A stretch of DNA of 64,000 bases from Rhodanobacter sp. (GTDB lineage: Bacteria; Pseudomonadota; Gammaproteobacteria; Xanthomonadales; Rhodanobacteraceae), in NCBI GenBank assembly GCA_004298045.1, contig SCRM01000010.1, positions 186,001 through 250,000 of the forward strand, read 5' to 3'. Position numbers and translations under genes: made by a program. The first letter of the stretch is position 1; the number at the start of each line of letters is the position of its first letter. Positions 8,719 to 17,252 of the stretch are shown in pieces. The notes under the pieces are model-generated. The model was not told the DNA's origin. It saw only the letters and a list, made by a program, of their open reading frames with translations, and searched no databases.

Positions 8719-8814
8719 GGGAGTCGGGATACGGGATTGGGGATTTGCAAAAGCCCCGGCCTCACACGCCGCTTTCAATTCTGCTCTTGCGAATCCCCAA
8801 TCCCGCATCCCCCC
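8719..8814. repeat. Inverted intergenic repeat of the 'gggattgggga' type
   Basis: Arms 8733-8750 and 8787-8804 are inverted copies matching at 17 of 18 positions, around a 36-base centre. Related 'gggattcgggat' tracts occur at 20392-20423 and 36481-36500, so this is a dispersed family in this genome. Confidence 0.6.
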
Positions 8815-8815
8815 T

Positions 8816-8821
8816 TATACT
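8816..8821 (+). promoter_or_regulatory. Possible -10 box (TATACT)
   Basis: TATACT stands 92 bases before the GTG of the SLC13 gene. The -35 region is not recognisable. Confidence 0.3.
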
Positions 8822-8913
8822 GACCCGACCCTCACCCAGACAGGCGTCCGCGTGATTCGGCCACCGTCACCCGCCGCGCACGCCTGTCGCACGCCCGATC
8901 AGGACACGCGTTC

Positions 8914-10755
8914 GTGACGCTTTCGCTCACCCCCGAAATGATGCTGGTGCTCGGGTTGGTGGGCTTCACCATGCTGATGCTGGTGCTGGAGTGGATCCGC
9001 GCCGATCTCGTGGGGCTGTTGATCGTGGTGGTGATCGGCCTGACCGGCGTGATCCCCGCCGACAAGGTGTTCAACGGGTTTGCCGGCAACGCGGTGATCG
9101 CGATCATCGCGATCATGATCATGGGCGAAGGCCTGGATCGCGCCGGCGTGCTGGCCGCTGCCGCGCGGCTGGTGATGCACATGGCGAAAGGCGTGGAGTC
9201 GCGCCTGGGCGTGGTTATCAACCTCATGGCCAGCGTGTTCAGCGCCATCATTCCCAGCCAGGCGCTGGCGGCGTTGATGATCCCGATCACCAGCCGGCTC
9301 TCGGCGCGCACCGGGGTGCCGATCTCGCGCCTGTTGCTGCCGATGGCGTTCTGCATCCTCACCGGCACCAACACCACGCTGATCGCGAACTCGCCACTGA
9401 TCGTGCTGAACGATTTGATCGTCAGCGCCAACGCCAACCTGCCGGCCGGCGCGCACACGATCCCCAAGTTCGGCCTGTTCAGCATCACCCCGGCGGGCCT
9501 GCTGCTGGCCGCGGTCGGCATCGCGTACTTCTATTTCTTCGGCAACCGGCTGCTGCCGGCGCGGGAGGATGCGCGGCTCAAGGTCACGCCGGGGCGCACC
9601 GAAAGCTACTTTGCCGACACCTACGGCATCGTCGGCGAAACCGCCGAGCTCACGGTGACCGCGGAAAGCCCGCTGGTGGGCATGAGCATCGGCGAGGCCG
9701 AGCAACTGCACGGCGCGCCATTGATCCTGGCGATCAAGAGCGGCAACGACGAGCGCATGGCGCCGCCGGCCGACTACGTGATCTGGGTCGGCTCGGTGCT
9801 GGGCGTGCTCGGTCCGCGCGAAGAGCTCGACCAGTTTGCCAACAACCAGCTGTGCCAGCTTTCCACCCGCATCCGCCAACTGGGCGAGCTGTTCAATTCG
9901 AGCCGCGCCGGCATTTCCGAAGTGGTGATTCCGCCGGTGTCGCGCTTCGTCAAGCACACCGTGGCCGGGCTGCACCTGCGCAAGCGCTTCGGCATCTCGG
10001 TACTGGCAGTGACCCACGGTGACAAGGTGGTGCGCGACGACGTGCGCGCCACCACGCTGCGCGCCGGCGACACCGTGGTGGTGCACAGCACCTGGCGCAA
10101 CCTCGCGATGGCGGCGGAGGATCGCGATTTCGTGGTGGTGACCGACATCCCCAAGGAAACCCAGCGCCCCGGCAAGGTGTGGCAGGCGATCGGTTTTTTC
10201 GTGATGGCGAAATGCCTCGCGCTGTTCACCAATCTCGACCTTTCGGTGGCGATGATGTGCGGCGCGGTCGGCATGCTGCTGACCGGCGTGCTCAACATGG
10301 ACGAGGCGTACAAGGGCATCAACTGGAAGACGATCTTTGTCACCGCCTGCCTGATTCCGCTGGGCTGGTCGATGGACGCCACCGGCACCGCGGCATGGCT
10401 TGCGCAATACGTGCTGCATTACCTGGGCGACGCCTCGCCGTGGGTGCTGCAAGGCACGCTTGCCGTGCTGACGCTGCTGTTCTCGCAGGTGATGTCGAAC
10501 GTGGGCGCCACGGTGATGATGGTGCCGATCGCGATCAGCGTGGCGATCGCCACCGGCGGCAACCCGTCGGCCTACGCCATGATCGTGGCGGTGTCGTCCT
10601 CCAACACCTTCCTGCTGAGCTCGGGCCACCCGGCGCTGATGATGGTGACCGGCCCCGGCGGCTACCGCGGCACGGATTTCCTGCGCGTCGGCATTCCGCT
10701 CACGCTGCTGATGCTGGTGGTTACGCTGGTGTCGATCAACCTGCTGTTCCACTGA
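8914..10755 (+). CDS. SLC13/DASS-family permease with central RCK-C (TrkA-C) domains
   Basis: Encodes 613 residues in three parts. An N-terminal membrane half has about five helices (1-190) and includes the family-typical FCILTGTNTTLIANSPLIVLN, related to the SNT sodium-binding motif. A cytoplasmic stretch of about 230-410 contains two TrkA-C-like segments. A second membrane half ends in INLLFH and carries SSSNTFLLSSGHPALMMV. These permeases typically move sulfate, carboxylates or related anions with sodium; the substrate here cannot be read from sequence. The GTG at 8914 is the likely start, with in-frame ATG codons at 8938 and 8941 as alternatives. Its 3' end overlaps the convergent Rieske gene by 20 bases. 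Confidence 0.88.
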   Translation: MTLSLTPEMMLVLGLVGFTMLMLVLEWIRADLVGLLIVVVIGLTGVIPADKVFNGFAGNAVIAIIAIMIMGEGLDRAGVLAAAARLVMHMAKGVESRLGVVINLMASVFSAIIPSQALAALMIPITSRLSARTGVPISRLLLPMAFCILTGTNTTLIANSPLIVLNDLIVSANANLPAGAHTIPKFGLFSITPAGLLLAAVGIAYFYFFGNRLLPAREDARLKVTPGRTESYFADTYGIVGETAELTVTAESPLVGMSIGEAEQLHGAPLILAIKSGNDERMAPPADYVIWVGSVLGVLGPREELDQFANNQLCQLSTRIRQLGELFNSSRAGISEVVIPPVSRFVKHTVAGLHLRKRFGISVLAVTHGDKVVRDDVRATTLRAGDTVVVHSTWRNLAMAAEDRDFVVVTDIPKETQRPGKVWQAIGFFVMAKCLALFTNLDLSVAMMCGAVGMLLTGVLNMDEAYKGINWKTIFVTACLIPLGWSMDATGTAAWLAQYVLHYLGDASPWVLQGTLAVLTLLFSQVMSNVGATVMMVPIAISVAIATGGNPSAYAMIVAVSSSNTFLLSSGHPALMMVTGPGGYRGTDFLRVGIPLTLLMLVVTLVSINLLFH

Positions 10756-11110
10756 CCAGCGCGGGCGCCGTCACCAGCCACACGTCGCCGTCCTCGACGC
10801 GCACCGGCAAGGCGCGCAACTGCTCGCCACGGCACGGGCCGCCCACGCACACGCCGTCGGCACAGTTGAAGCTCGCGCCGTGCACCGCACAGATGATGAG
10901 CTCGTTCTTGCGCAGGAATTGCCCCGGCGCGTAATCCAGCCGGCGCCCCGCGTGCGGGCACACGTTGAGCCACGCGGTCACCGCCTCGCCGCGGCGCTGC
11001 ACGATCACGCTCTCGCCATCCACCGCGGCCACATCTTCGATCGCGGTGGTGCCGCCGTCGGGGATGGCGTCCAGCCGGCACAGCGGCACCTGGGTTGCGC
11101 GGGTATCCAT
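10736..11110 (-). CDS. Small Rieske [2Fe-2S] ferredoxin
   Basis: Encodes 124 residues with one Rieske fold. Cluster ligands are in CPHAGRRLDY (Cys, His) and CAVHGASFN (Cys, His). No membrane anchor or oxygenase domain is present, so it is likely a soluble electron-transfer ferredoxin, like those serving oxygenases or nitrite-reductase small subunits. No partner gene is adjacent. The ATG at 11110 gives MDTRATQVPLCRLDAI; upstream in-frame codons overlap the divergent small membrane gene. The C-terminal 20 bases overlap the convergent permease gene. A cysteine-rich GVCVGGPC loop after the second ligand pair is typical of this subgroup. Confidence 0.88.
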   Translation of the reverse strand: MDTRATQVPLCRLDAIPDGGTTAIEDVAAVDGESVIVQRRGEAVTAWLNVCPHAGRRLDYAPGQFLRKNELIICAVHGASFNCADGVCVGGPCRGEQLRALPVRVEDGDVWLVTAPALVSGTAG

Positions 11111-11186
11111 TGGCACTTGTCTCAAAACCGGAATGACCCCATGGTATCGCTCCCAAGTGCTTGATTTTGCACAACAGGTTTTTAAC

Positions 11187-11447
11187 ATGATCCTCCAACT
11201 GCCGATATCTCGCCGTTCCCGCCACCCGCTGGTGCGCGCGCTGTCGCTGCTCCTGGGCCTCGCAATGGTGGGCCTGCTGCTGGTGTTCGGGCTGGTGGTG
11301 GCCGGCATCCTGACGGTGGGCGGCGCGGTGTTTCTGCTGTGGCGGCAATGGCGTTTGCGGCACCCGCGCGCCACGGTGCCGCCGCCGCACCAGTCCCCCG
11401 CCAACGTGCTCGAAGGCGAGTTCGTGGTACTCCACGAACGGCACTGA
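11187..11447 (+). CDS. Small single-span membrane protein, unknown function
   Basis: Encodes 86 residues: a basic N-terminus (ISRRSRHPLVR), one long hydrophobic segment at about residues 18-51, then a basic and Pro-rich cytoplasmic tail ending ANVLEGEFVVLHERH. The start is the ATG at 11187, preceded by a loose AGGTTT sequence; further upstream codons are in the region shared with the Rieske gene promoter. I do not recognise it beyond resembling short conserved membrane proteins with a C-terminal 'EGEF.V' ending seen in many proteobacteria. Confidence 0.7.
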   Translation: MILQLPISRRSRHPLVRALSLLLGLAMVGLLLVFGLVVAGILTVGGAVFLLWRQWRLRHPRATVPPPHQSPANVLEGEFVVLHERH

Positions 11448-11624
11448 GGAACCCCTCGCCAAGCCAGTCAGGCTGAACCCGCCCGCCCCCCAGGCCTGCG
11501 GTGAACTCGCGGGTCGCGCTTCAGCCCGACTTGCCCCTTGCGCAACGGCCCGAGGCAACGCACGACCACGTGCCGTTACCCATCGCGCGCAGCGATAATG
11601 CGCGATTTCCTGCAACGATCCCGC
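11448..11624. other. Intergenic, no gene seen
   Basis: About 177 bases with no plausible ORF. GATAAT at 11594-11599 could be a -10 box for the following exporter gene (26 bases to its ATG), but no -35 is recognisable. Confidence 0.35.
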
Positions 11625-12521
11625 ATGTCCTTTCCCCTTTCCCGCACGACGCCCGGCGCGCCGCGTTACCTCGTCCCGTTGGCGCTGGCCACGCTCTACC
11701 TCGTCTGGGGTTCGACCTACCTCGGGATCCGGTTTGCGCTGGAAAGCTGGCCGCCGTTCCTGCTTGCGGCGATCCGGTTCGTGTTTGCCGGGGGCGTGCT
11801 CTACGCCTGGCTGCGCCTGCGCGGCGCAGCGGCGCCAACCCGGCTGCAATGGCGCAATGCCGCCATTACCGGCACCTTGCTGCCGGCCTTCGGCACCGGC
11901 TTCGTGTGTTATGCCGAGCAGTACGTGAGCTCGGGCGTCGCCGCGGTCGCTATCGCCAGCATGCCGCTGTTCATGGCCTTGTTCGAAGGCGTGTACGGCA
12001 ACTGGCCGAACCGGCGCGAAACGCTCGGGCTGGTCGTCGGCTTTGCCGGCGTGATCGTGCTGAACCTCGGCGACACCCTCTCCGGCTCGCGCGTCGGCGC
12101 CCTGACGCTGCTGATCGCCGCCGCCGCGTGGGCGTTCGGCTCGGTGTGGAGCAAGCGCCGCGACATGCCGCGCGGGGCGATGAACGTCGCCGCGCAAATG
12201 CTGTGCGGCGGCGCGGTGCTGGTGGTGCTGGCGCTGGCCACCGGCGAACGCTGGCCGCAGGCGCCGACGCTCAGCGCCACGCTCGCGCTGGCCTACCTCG
12301 CGGTGTTCGGCTCGCTGGTCGCGTTCAGCGCCTACCTTTACGCATTGGCCCACGCGCGCCCGGTGCTGGCCACCAGCTATGCCTACGTCAACCCGCCGGT
12401 AGCGGTGCTGTTTGGCGTGGTGCTGGCCGGCGAGCATGCGGGCGCCTTCGAGCTGGCCGGCATGGCGATCATCCTGGTCGGCGTCGCCGCCATCACGCTG
12501 GGGCATCGCGGCGGGCACTGA
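11625..12521 (+). CDS. EamA/RhaT-family exporter (YedA-like)
   Basis: Encodes 298 residues forming ten membrane helices in two EamA repeats. The N-terminal helix carries YLVWGSTYLGIRFALESWPP, very close to E. coli YedA, a drug/metabolite superfamily exporter. The second half contains AYAYVNPPVAVLFGVVLAGE, the conserved EamA signature of the ninth helix. The substrate is not predictable. The ATG at 11625 begins just before the first helix; longer versions add an Arg-rich leader without family similarity. It is a single gene between a small membrane protein and a fatty acid permease. Confidence 0.9.
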   Translation: MSFPLSRTTPGAPRYLVPLALATLYLVWGSTYLGIRFALESWPPFLLAAIRFVFAGGVLYAWLRLRGAAAPTRLQWRNAAITGTLLPAFGTGFVCYAEQYVSSGVAAVAIASMPLFMALFEGVYGNWPNRRETLGLVVGFAGVIVLNLGDTLSGSRVGALTLLIAAAAWAFGSVWSKRRDMPRGAMNVAAQMLCGGAVLVVLALATGERWPQAPTLSATLALAYLAVFGSLVAFSAYLYALAHARPVLATSYAYVNPPVAVLFGVVLAGEHAGAFELAGMAIILVGVAAITLGHRGGH

Positions 12522-12609
12522 CCACTGCCCACGCCGCAGGCACCGACCATTGTCGGCTTGTCGCTCCCCCCGAATGGCGCCACGATGCGGCAGCTTTGGG
12601 GAGAACCGC

Positions 12610-14025
12610 ATGAAAGCGACGAACGAAGGCTGGATGGCGCGCCTGGCACTGCGCAGTGCAGCGTGGTCGGAGCGCTGGTTTCCGGATGCATGGATCTTTG
12701 CCGCACTCGGCGTGGTGATCGTCGCGTTGGCCACACTGGGCTTCGGCAGCACGCCAGTGGCGACGATGAATGCCTTCGGCGACGGCTTCTGGAGCCTGAT
12801 CCCGTTCACCATGCAAATGGCGTTCATCGTGATCGGCGGCTACGTGGTGGCCACCGCCCCAGTGGTAAAGCGCCTGATCGACCGCCTGGCGCAGATCCCG
12901 CGCACCGGGCGCGGCGCCATTTGCTACATCGCGTTCCTGTCGATGCTCACCTCGCTGCTGTCGTGGGGCTTCTCGCTGATTTTCGGCGGCCTCCTGGTAC
13001 GTGCGCTGGCACAGCGCGAAGACCTGCGCATGGATTACCGCGCTGCCGGCGCCGCGGCGTATCTGGGCCTCGGCGCGATCTGGGCGATGGGGCTCTCCTC
13101 CTCCGCCGCGCAGCTGCAGGCCAACCCGGCCAGCATGCCGCCGGGGCTGCTCGCCATCACCGGCGTGCTGCCGTTCACCAGCACCATTTTCCTGTGGCAG
13201 TCGCTGGTGATGACCGCCTGCCTGATCACGGCCTCGATGCTGGTGTGCTGGTTCACCGCGCCGTCGGACCAGAACGCCCGCACCGCGCGCGACTACGGCA
13301 TTACCGAAGGCGCCGCGGTACCGGAACTGCCGCCGCGCCAAAAGCCGGGCGAGTGGCTGGAATACAGCCCGCTGCTGTCCATCGTGATCGGCGTGATGGG
13401 GCTGGGCTGGCTGGGGCACGAGTTCATCACCAAGCACGCGGTGAGCGCCATCGCCAACCTCAACACCTACAACTTCTTGTTCCTCACCGTGGGCCTGCTG
13501 CTGCATTGGCGGCCACGCAGTTTTCTCGACGCGGTGACGCGCTCGGTGCCGAGCACCGCCGGCGTGCTGATCCAGTTCCCGCTGTACGGCGGCATTGCCG
13601 CGCTGCTCACCAAGGCGCAGGGCTTCGGCGGCGAAACACTCGCGCACCGGCTCTCGCAGCTCTTCGTGCATATCGCTTCCACCGACAGCTTCCCCGCGGT
13701 GATGGGCCTGTACTCCGCCGTCCTCGGTTTCTTCGTGCCCTCCGGCGGCGGCAAGTGGCTGGTCGAGGCGCCCTACGTGATGCAGGCGGCGAATGACCTG
13801 CACGTACACCTGGGCTGGGCGGTGCAGGTCTACAACGCCGCCGAAGCGCTGCCCAACCTCGTCAACCCGTTCTGGATGCTGCCACTCCTCGGCGTACTGG
13901 GCCTCAAGGCGCGCGACGTGGTGGGCTACACCTTCATGCAGTTCGTGGTGCACCTGCCGCTGGTGATCGGCCTGTTGTGGCTGCTTGGCCTGACCCTGCA
14001 ATACGTGCCGCCCGTGATGCCGTAA
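12610..14025 (+). CDS. Short-chain fatty acid transporter (AtoE family)
   Basis: Encodes 471 very hydrophobic residues with about ten or more membrane helices. Family features include RWFPDAWIFAALGVV near the start, LLSWGFSLIFGGLLVRALA, and GFFVPSGGGKWLVEAPYV in the C-terminal half, which is characteristic of the AtoE/TIGR00366 short-chain fatty acid permeases. It probably imports acetoacetate, butyrate or similar acids, but no ketone-body catabolic genes (atoDAB) are adjacent. The start ATG at 12610 is preceded by a GGGGAG ribosome-binding sequence. A REP-like palindrome follows the stop. Confidence 0.88.
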   Translation: MKATNEGWMARLALRSAAWSERWFPDAWIFAALGVVIVALATLGFGSTPVATMNAFGDGFWSLIPFTMQMAFIVIGGYVVATAPVVKRLIDRLAQIPRTGRGAICYIAFLSMLTSLLSWGFSLIFGGLLVRALAQREDLRMDYRAAGAAAYLGLGAIWAMGLSSSAAQLQANPASMPPGLLAITGVLPFTSTIFLWQSLVMTACLITASMLVCWFTAPSDQNARTARDYGITEGAAVPELPPRQKPGEWLEYSPLLSIVIGVMGLGWLGHEFITKHAVSAIANLNTYNFLFLTVGLLLHWRPRSFLDAVTRSVPSTAGVLIQFPLYGGIAALLTKAQGFGGETLAHRLSQLFVHIASTDSFPAVMGLYSAVLGFFVPSGGGKWLVEAPYVMQAANDLHVHLGWAVQVYNAAEALPNLVNPFWMLPLLGVLGLKARDVVGYTFMQFVVHLPLVIGLLWLLGLTLQYVPPVMP

Positions 14026-14037
14026 TCCCCTCGCTAC

Positions 14038-14065
14038 CGTGGGTCGGGATTCATCCCGACCCACG
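14038..14065. repeat. REP-like palindrome (13-bp perfect stem)
   Basis: Arms cgtgggtcgggat (14038-14050) and atcccgacccacg (14053-14065) flank the dinucleotide tc. It belongs to the same family as the elements near 1476, 19338 and 37375. It lies 12 bases after the fatty acid permease stop and may help end that transcript. Confidence 0.7.
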
Positions 14066-14138
14066 AGGGCGCCGGTGGCAACGCCCAGGCTCGCAGCCGA
14101 TGCCCCGCCCCTCACGTTGCCGCGCTACGCTACGGGGC

Positions 14139-14825
14139 ATGGACTACGTCATCGCGCCTCCCGCCGTTCCGTCCCTGCCGGTGCAAGGCAGCCCGCAACG
14201 TTTCCCCATCCGCCGCATCTTCTGCATCGGCCGCAACTACGCCGAGCATGCCAAGGAAATGGGCGCCACGATCGAACCGGGGCGCCCAATGTTTTTCTGC
14301 AAGCCGGCCGACGGCGTGGTGGCCGACGGCGGCGACGTACCGTATCCCTCCGTCACCCACGACTTTCACCACGAGGTGGAAATGGTGCTGGCGCTCGGCG
14401 CCGGCGGCGCCAACGTGCCGGCCGAACGCGCCGCGGCGCTGGTGTGGGGCGTGGGCGTGGGCCTCGACCTCACCCGCCGCGACCTGCAGGCGCAGGCCAA
14501 GGCCAAGGGCCACCCATGGGACGCCGCCAAGGCCTTCGACCACTGCGCGCCGATCTCCGCGCTGCGCCGCATCGACGGCGCCTTGCCGCCGGCCGCCACC
14601 GTACTGAGCCTGTCCGTCAACGGCGCCGAACGCCAGCGCGTGCAGCTCGGCGCGATGCTGCACGACGTGCCACACATCCTGGCAGCGTTGTCGGAGCTGT
14701 TCGAACTGCATGCCGGCGATCTCGTCTTCACCGGCACCCCGTCCGGCGTCGCCCCCCTCGTGCGCGGCGACCGCTACCACGCCGAGCTGGCCGGCTACGC
14801 CACGCTCGACGGCCGCATCGTCTGA
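14139..14825 (+). CDS. Fumarylacetoacetate hydrolase-family protein
   Basis: Encodes 228 residues, a single FAH domain. The sequence has the family start region FPIRRIFCIGRNYAEHAKEMG, the metal-binding HHEVEMVLALG, GVGVGLDLTRRDLQ, and the C-terminal signature FTGTPSGVAPL. Relatives include fumarylpyruvate hydrolases, oxaloacetate decarboxylases and acylpyruvases. This length and the PMFFCKPADGV segment fit the FAHD1/acylpyruvase-like group, but the substrate is not certain. No gentisate or homogentisate genes are near. The ATG at 14139 starts directly at MDYVIAPPAVP. Confidence 0.88.
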   Translation: MDYVIAPPAVPSLPVQGSPQRFPIRRIFCIGRNYAEHAKEMGATIEPGRPMFFCKPADGVVADGGDVPYPSVTHDFHHEVEMVLALGAGGANVPAERAAALVWGVGVGLDLTRRDLQAQAKAKGHPWDAAKAFDHCAPISALRRIDGALPPAATVLSLSVNGAERQRVQLGAMLHDVPHILAALSELFELHAGDLVFTGTPSGVAPLVRGDRYHAELAGYATLDGRIV

Positions 14826-14861
14826 CCCTTTCGTAGTGCCCACCCAAAGGAGAGTCGAACC

Positions 14862-15269
14862 ATGAGCATGCTGCAGGAGTTCAAGGCGTTCGCCATGCGC
14901 GGCAACGTGATGGACATGGCCGTTGGCATCGTGATTGGCGCCGCGTTCGGCAAGATCGTCAGCTCGCTGGTCAGCGACGTCATCATGCCGCCCATCGGCT
15001 GGCTCACCGGCGGCATCGACTTCTCCGCCATGAAATGGGTCCTCAAACCCGGCGACGACAGCGACCCGAAACACAAGATCGCCGAAGTCGCCATCAACTA
15101 CGGCACCTTCATCAACACCATCATCACCTTCATCATTGTCGCCTTCGCCATCTTCATGGTCATCAAGATGATGAACCGCATGCAGAAAAAGCAGGAAGAA
15201 GCCCCGGCCGCGCCGCCGGCGGATGTGGCGCTGCTTACCGAAATTCGGGATTTGCTGAAGAACAAGTAG
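14862..15269 (+). CDS. mscL: Large-conductance mechanosensitive channel MscL
   Basis: Encodes 135 residues, the usual MscL length. It is an inner-membrane homopentamer that opens under membrane tension and releases osmolytes on hypo-osmotic shock. The amphipathic N-terminus [20 protein letters not shown], the first helix [17 protein letters not shown], the second helix around [15 protein letters not shown], and the C-terminal bundle ending [12 protein letters not shown] are all intact. A strong AAAGGAG ribosome-binding site precedes the ATG. It is the last clearly core gene before the lower-GC orphan region. Confidence 0.97.
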   Translation: MSMLQEFKAFAMRGNVMDMAVGIVIGAAFGKIVSSLVSDVIMPPIGWLTGGIDFSAMKWVLKPGDDSDPKHKIAEVAINYGTFINTIITFIIVAFAIFMVIKMMNRMQKKQEEAPAAPPADVALLTEIRDLLKNK

Positions 15270-15278
15270 GCGCTATCG

Positions 15279-15305
15279 GCCCGGGTCGCGATTTTCGGCC
15301 CGGGC
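15279..15305 (+). terminator. Possible mscL terminator hairpin
   Basis: A 7-bp stem gcccggg (15279-15285) / cccgggc (15299-15305) begins ten bases after the mscL stop. Only a poor T-tract follows. Confidence 0.35.
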
Positions 15306-15381
15306 ATTTGCTTCCGGCATCAGACCGATGCTGCATACATCGCAAGGCGTTACCCCCGGAGAAGAGCATCAGAGAAATGTC

Positions 15382-15403
15382 CGGGGCATTGTCCCCGACA
15401 CCT
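15382..15403. repeat. REP-like 'gtgtcggggacaatgcc' element, left of the orphan gene
   Basis: The plus strand reads ccggggcattgtccccgaca; its reverse complement carries tgtcggggacaatgcccc. A closely matching sequence in the opposite orientation lies at 17075-17098, on the other side of the orphan gene. It can fold as a short hairpin (cgggg/ccccg). Confidence 0.55.
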
Positions 15404-15493
15404 TTCCTCGCTGTCGAATGGCTACCGCAAGATCCGTCGTGTGTTAACCACACCAGACGCGAGAAAGTTCTCTTTAGATTGTGGTTGCAGAGT

Positions 15494-16996
15494 CTACCCG
15501 CGCCAAAGCAAGATCAGGATGACCGCGATAAGGCCGGATACCATCCACCATTTAAGTGACTCCAATCCGTTGGTCAAAACCTTCAAGAGTTCAATGACCG
15601 CCGTTGCTAGTTCATGCTGCGCCGTATCGCGCGGCTCGATTTGCTCTTCTGCTTGGTTTGGCGCGTTTGCGCGAGCCCATGGATGAGTCCTTTGTAACCG
15701 CTGGCAGCGTTCTTGATATGTCGCGCCTATCGACCAGTAGGAGTCGTTGTATTCCGACCAATCGCCTTCAGGTAGTAGTTGATATTCCGATTCCAGGTGT
15801 CCGCGCAGGTCGTGGTCGAGGAGCAGAGCGTCGTTACACAGTACAGCGATTAGGAAGGCTTCTTGATCGATGTTGTAACCGCTATCCAAGTCCTCCTTTG
15901 AAAGGCGGTCTTTGCCGTAATGCGCACAACGGCTCAGGCGTGCGGTCCAGTCGTCGGTGGCACTTCCTGTACTTGCGGTTCCGACTTGTGGCGTTCCGAA
16001 CACAGCCGCGACCCGACAGCAAAGTCGTTGGGGCGCGGAAAGCGATCCGTAGCGGCTGCTGTCCTCGATGTCATTCGTTCCATCGCTGCCATTGCGGGGC
16101 TTTACAGCAAGCCACCTCGCAAAAAACTCGTGTGCCTCGAGCGAGTAAGGGCGCAGACTCGGGTCCGTAGCGTCCAGAATGCTTATCAGTGTCCTCGCCC
16201 AATCGTCCGTCGCCGGAGCCGTGTTCAGGAGACGCTCAATACCAGCCCGAATAGCCTCAGATCCATCGTCCGGGCCGTCCGGGGAGTCTCGCACTTCTTC
16301 CCCGAGGCGTGGGTTGTTCCTTGTCCAAAAGACGAACAGGCGCCATATGTCGTCCTCGGCCTGTGCAAAAACGCCTGCGCGATTGTACAGGCATGCCAGA
16401 ACCTCATCGCCCACCGTCGGGTTCGCCAGTAGCGTGGCGAGCGCTTTGTAGTTTTTCGCAGTGATAAGCGAATGGATGAGCACATCCCCGCCGAGTAGCT
16501 CCGTATGCCAGCGGGAACCCCGTGTCGCACGCCGGTTGCTCAGGCACGCATGGCGCAACTCGATGTCGTATTGGATGGCTACGGTCGTATCCTGCAATTC
16601 CAGCGGACTGCGTTCATACACCAGTTGCAGCATGGTGAGGTCGTCGCCGCAGGCTGCAAGTCGGGTGTTGATGCGCGGGTCGTTTAATGCCAATAGGGCC
16701 GCCTTGATGCTGCCATCACGAAGGCGTTCGCTCGCGGTGGCACCCGGTTTCGGTGCGCTGGCCTCGTACAACGCGCGCACCACACTGCTGTTCTCGCCGT
16801 ATGCAGCCAAGGCGAGGTTGATCTGCGGGTCGTTGCGCGAGAACAGCGCGGCCTCGATGTCGGCGCCGCAGAAATACCCCCCTTTGTCGGCGGCCGCTTT
16901 GAACGCGTCAAACACGGCCTCGGGTGCCGCGTGAAGCAAACGGGAGCCAGCCAAGCGCTCGTTAAACTGGGTCAACTGCGGATCGACGTCGATCAT
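15494..16996 (-). CDS. Orphan repeat protein with a C-terminal membrane anchor, unknown function
   Basis: Encodes 500 residues that I do not recognise. Two clearly homologous 36-residue segments lie 50 residues apart, at about 45-80 (EAALFSRNDPQINLALAAYG) and 95-130 (KAALLALNDPRINTRLAACG). A more divergent third unit may start near 180 (KALATLLANPTVGDEVLACL). This suggests an alpha-helical solenoid. Residues 483-500 (WWMVSGLIAVILILLWRG) form a single C-terminal membrane helix, so most of the protein is probably cytoplasmic. The ATG at 16996 has a strong GGGGGAG ribosome-binding site; the frame stays open for 73 more codons upstream but with unlikely composition. Hand counts give 31 and 35 GC out of 60 for lines 15721 and 16021, against 45 of 60 for line 14521. 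No partner gene is adjacent. Confidence 0.75.
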   Translation of the reverse strand: MIDVDPQLTQFNERLAGSRLLHAAPEAVFDAFKAAADKGGYFCGADIEAALFSRNDPQINLALAAYGENSSVVRALYEASAPKPGATASERLRDGSIKAALLALNDPRINTRLAACGDDLTMLQLVYERSPLELQDTTVAIQYDIELRHACLSNRRATRGSRWHTELLGGDVLIHSLITAKNYKALATLLANPTVGDEVLACLYNRAGVFAQAEDDIWRLFVFWTRNNPRLGEEVRDSPDGPDDGSEAIRAGIERLLNTAPATDDWARTLISILDATDPSLRPYSLEAHEFFARWLAVKPRNGSDGTNDIEDSSRYGSLSAPQRLCCRVAAVFGTPQVGTASTGSATDDWTARLSRCAHYGKDRLSKEDLDSGYNIDQEAFLIAVLCNDALLLDHDLRGHLESEYQLLPEGDWSEYNDSYWSIGATYQERCQRLQRTHPWARANAPNQAEEQIEPRDTAQHELATAVIELLKVLTNGLESLKWWMVSGLIAVILILLWRG

Positions 16997-17074
16997 TGCT
17001 CCCCCTTCCCGTTCGCCTGCGACCGTGCGCGCGTACCGCTCTACGGTACTGCGGGGAAAGGCGCTGCGGGGAAA

Positions 17075-17098
17075 GTGCCGGGGACAATGCGGGGGCAC
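17075..17098. repeat. REP-like 'gtgccggggacaatgc' element, right of the orphan gene
   Basis: gtgccggggacaatgcgg followed by gggcac; the outer gtgcc/ggcac can pair. It is an inverted relative of the sequence at 15382-15403. A shorter 'gcggggaaag' direct repeat lies just before it (17051-17060 and 17066-17074). Confidence 0.55.
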
Positions 17099-17252
17099 CA
17101 GTAACGAGGCAGATTCACTTAGCTGCAGATCAAGTCGTACACAAGTAACGTCAGGGATGAGGATGAAGTCGGGCTTACACTTGCGATGATCAAGGGCAGA
17201 TGTGCACGCGCTCACAAGGCGAGCTCATCCCTGATATCCAGCGGAGATTGCC

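Noticed and set aside
8899-10752. 617-codon minus-strand frame opposite the SLC13 permease
   Set aside because: Composition is that of the reverse strand of a membrane protein gene (His/Gln/Arg-rich).
10662-12827. 721-codon minus-strand frame including the Rieske gene region
   Set aside because: It is not the Rieske frame (which ends at 10736 in another frame) and runs antisense through two transporter genes.
16997-17215. 73-codon upstream extension of the orphan repeat protein
   Set aside because: No ribosome-binding site, Pro/Arg-rich leader, and it contains the REP-like element; the ATG at 16996 has a strong ribosome-binding site.
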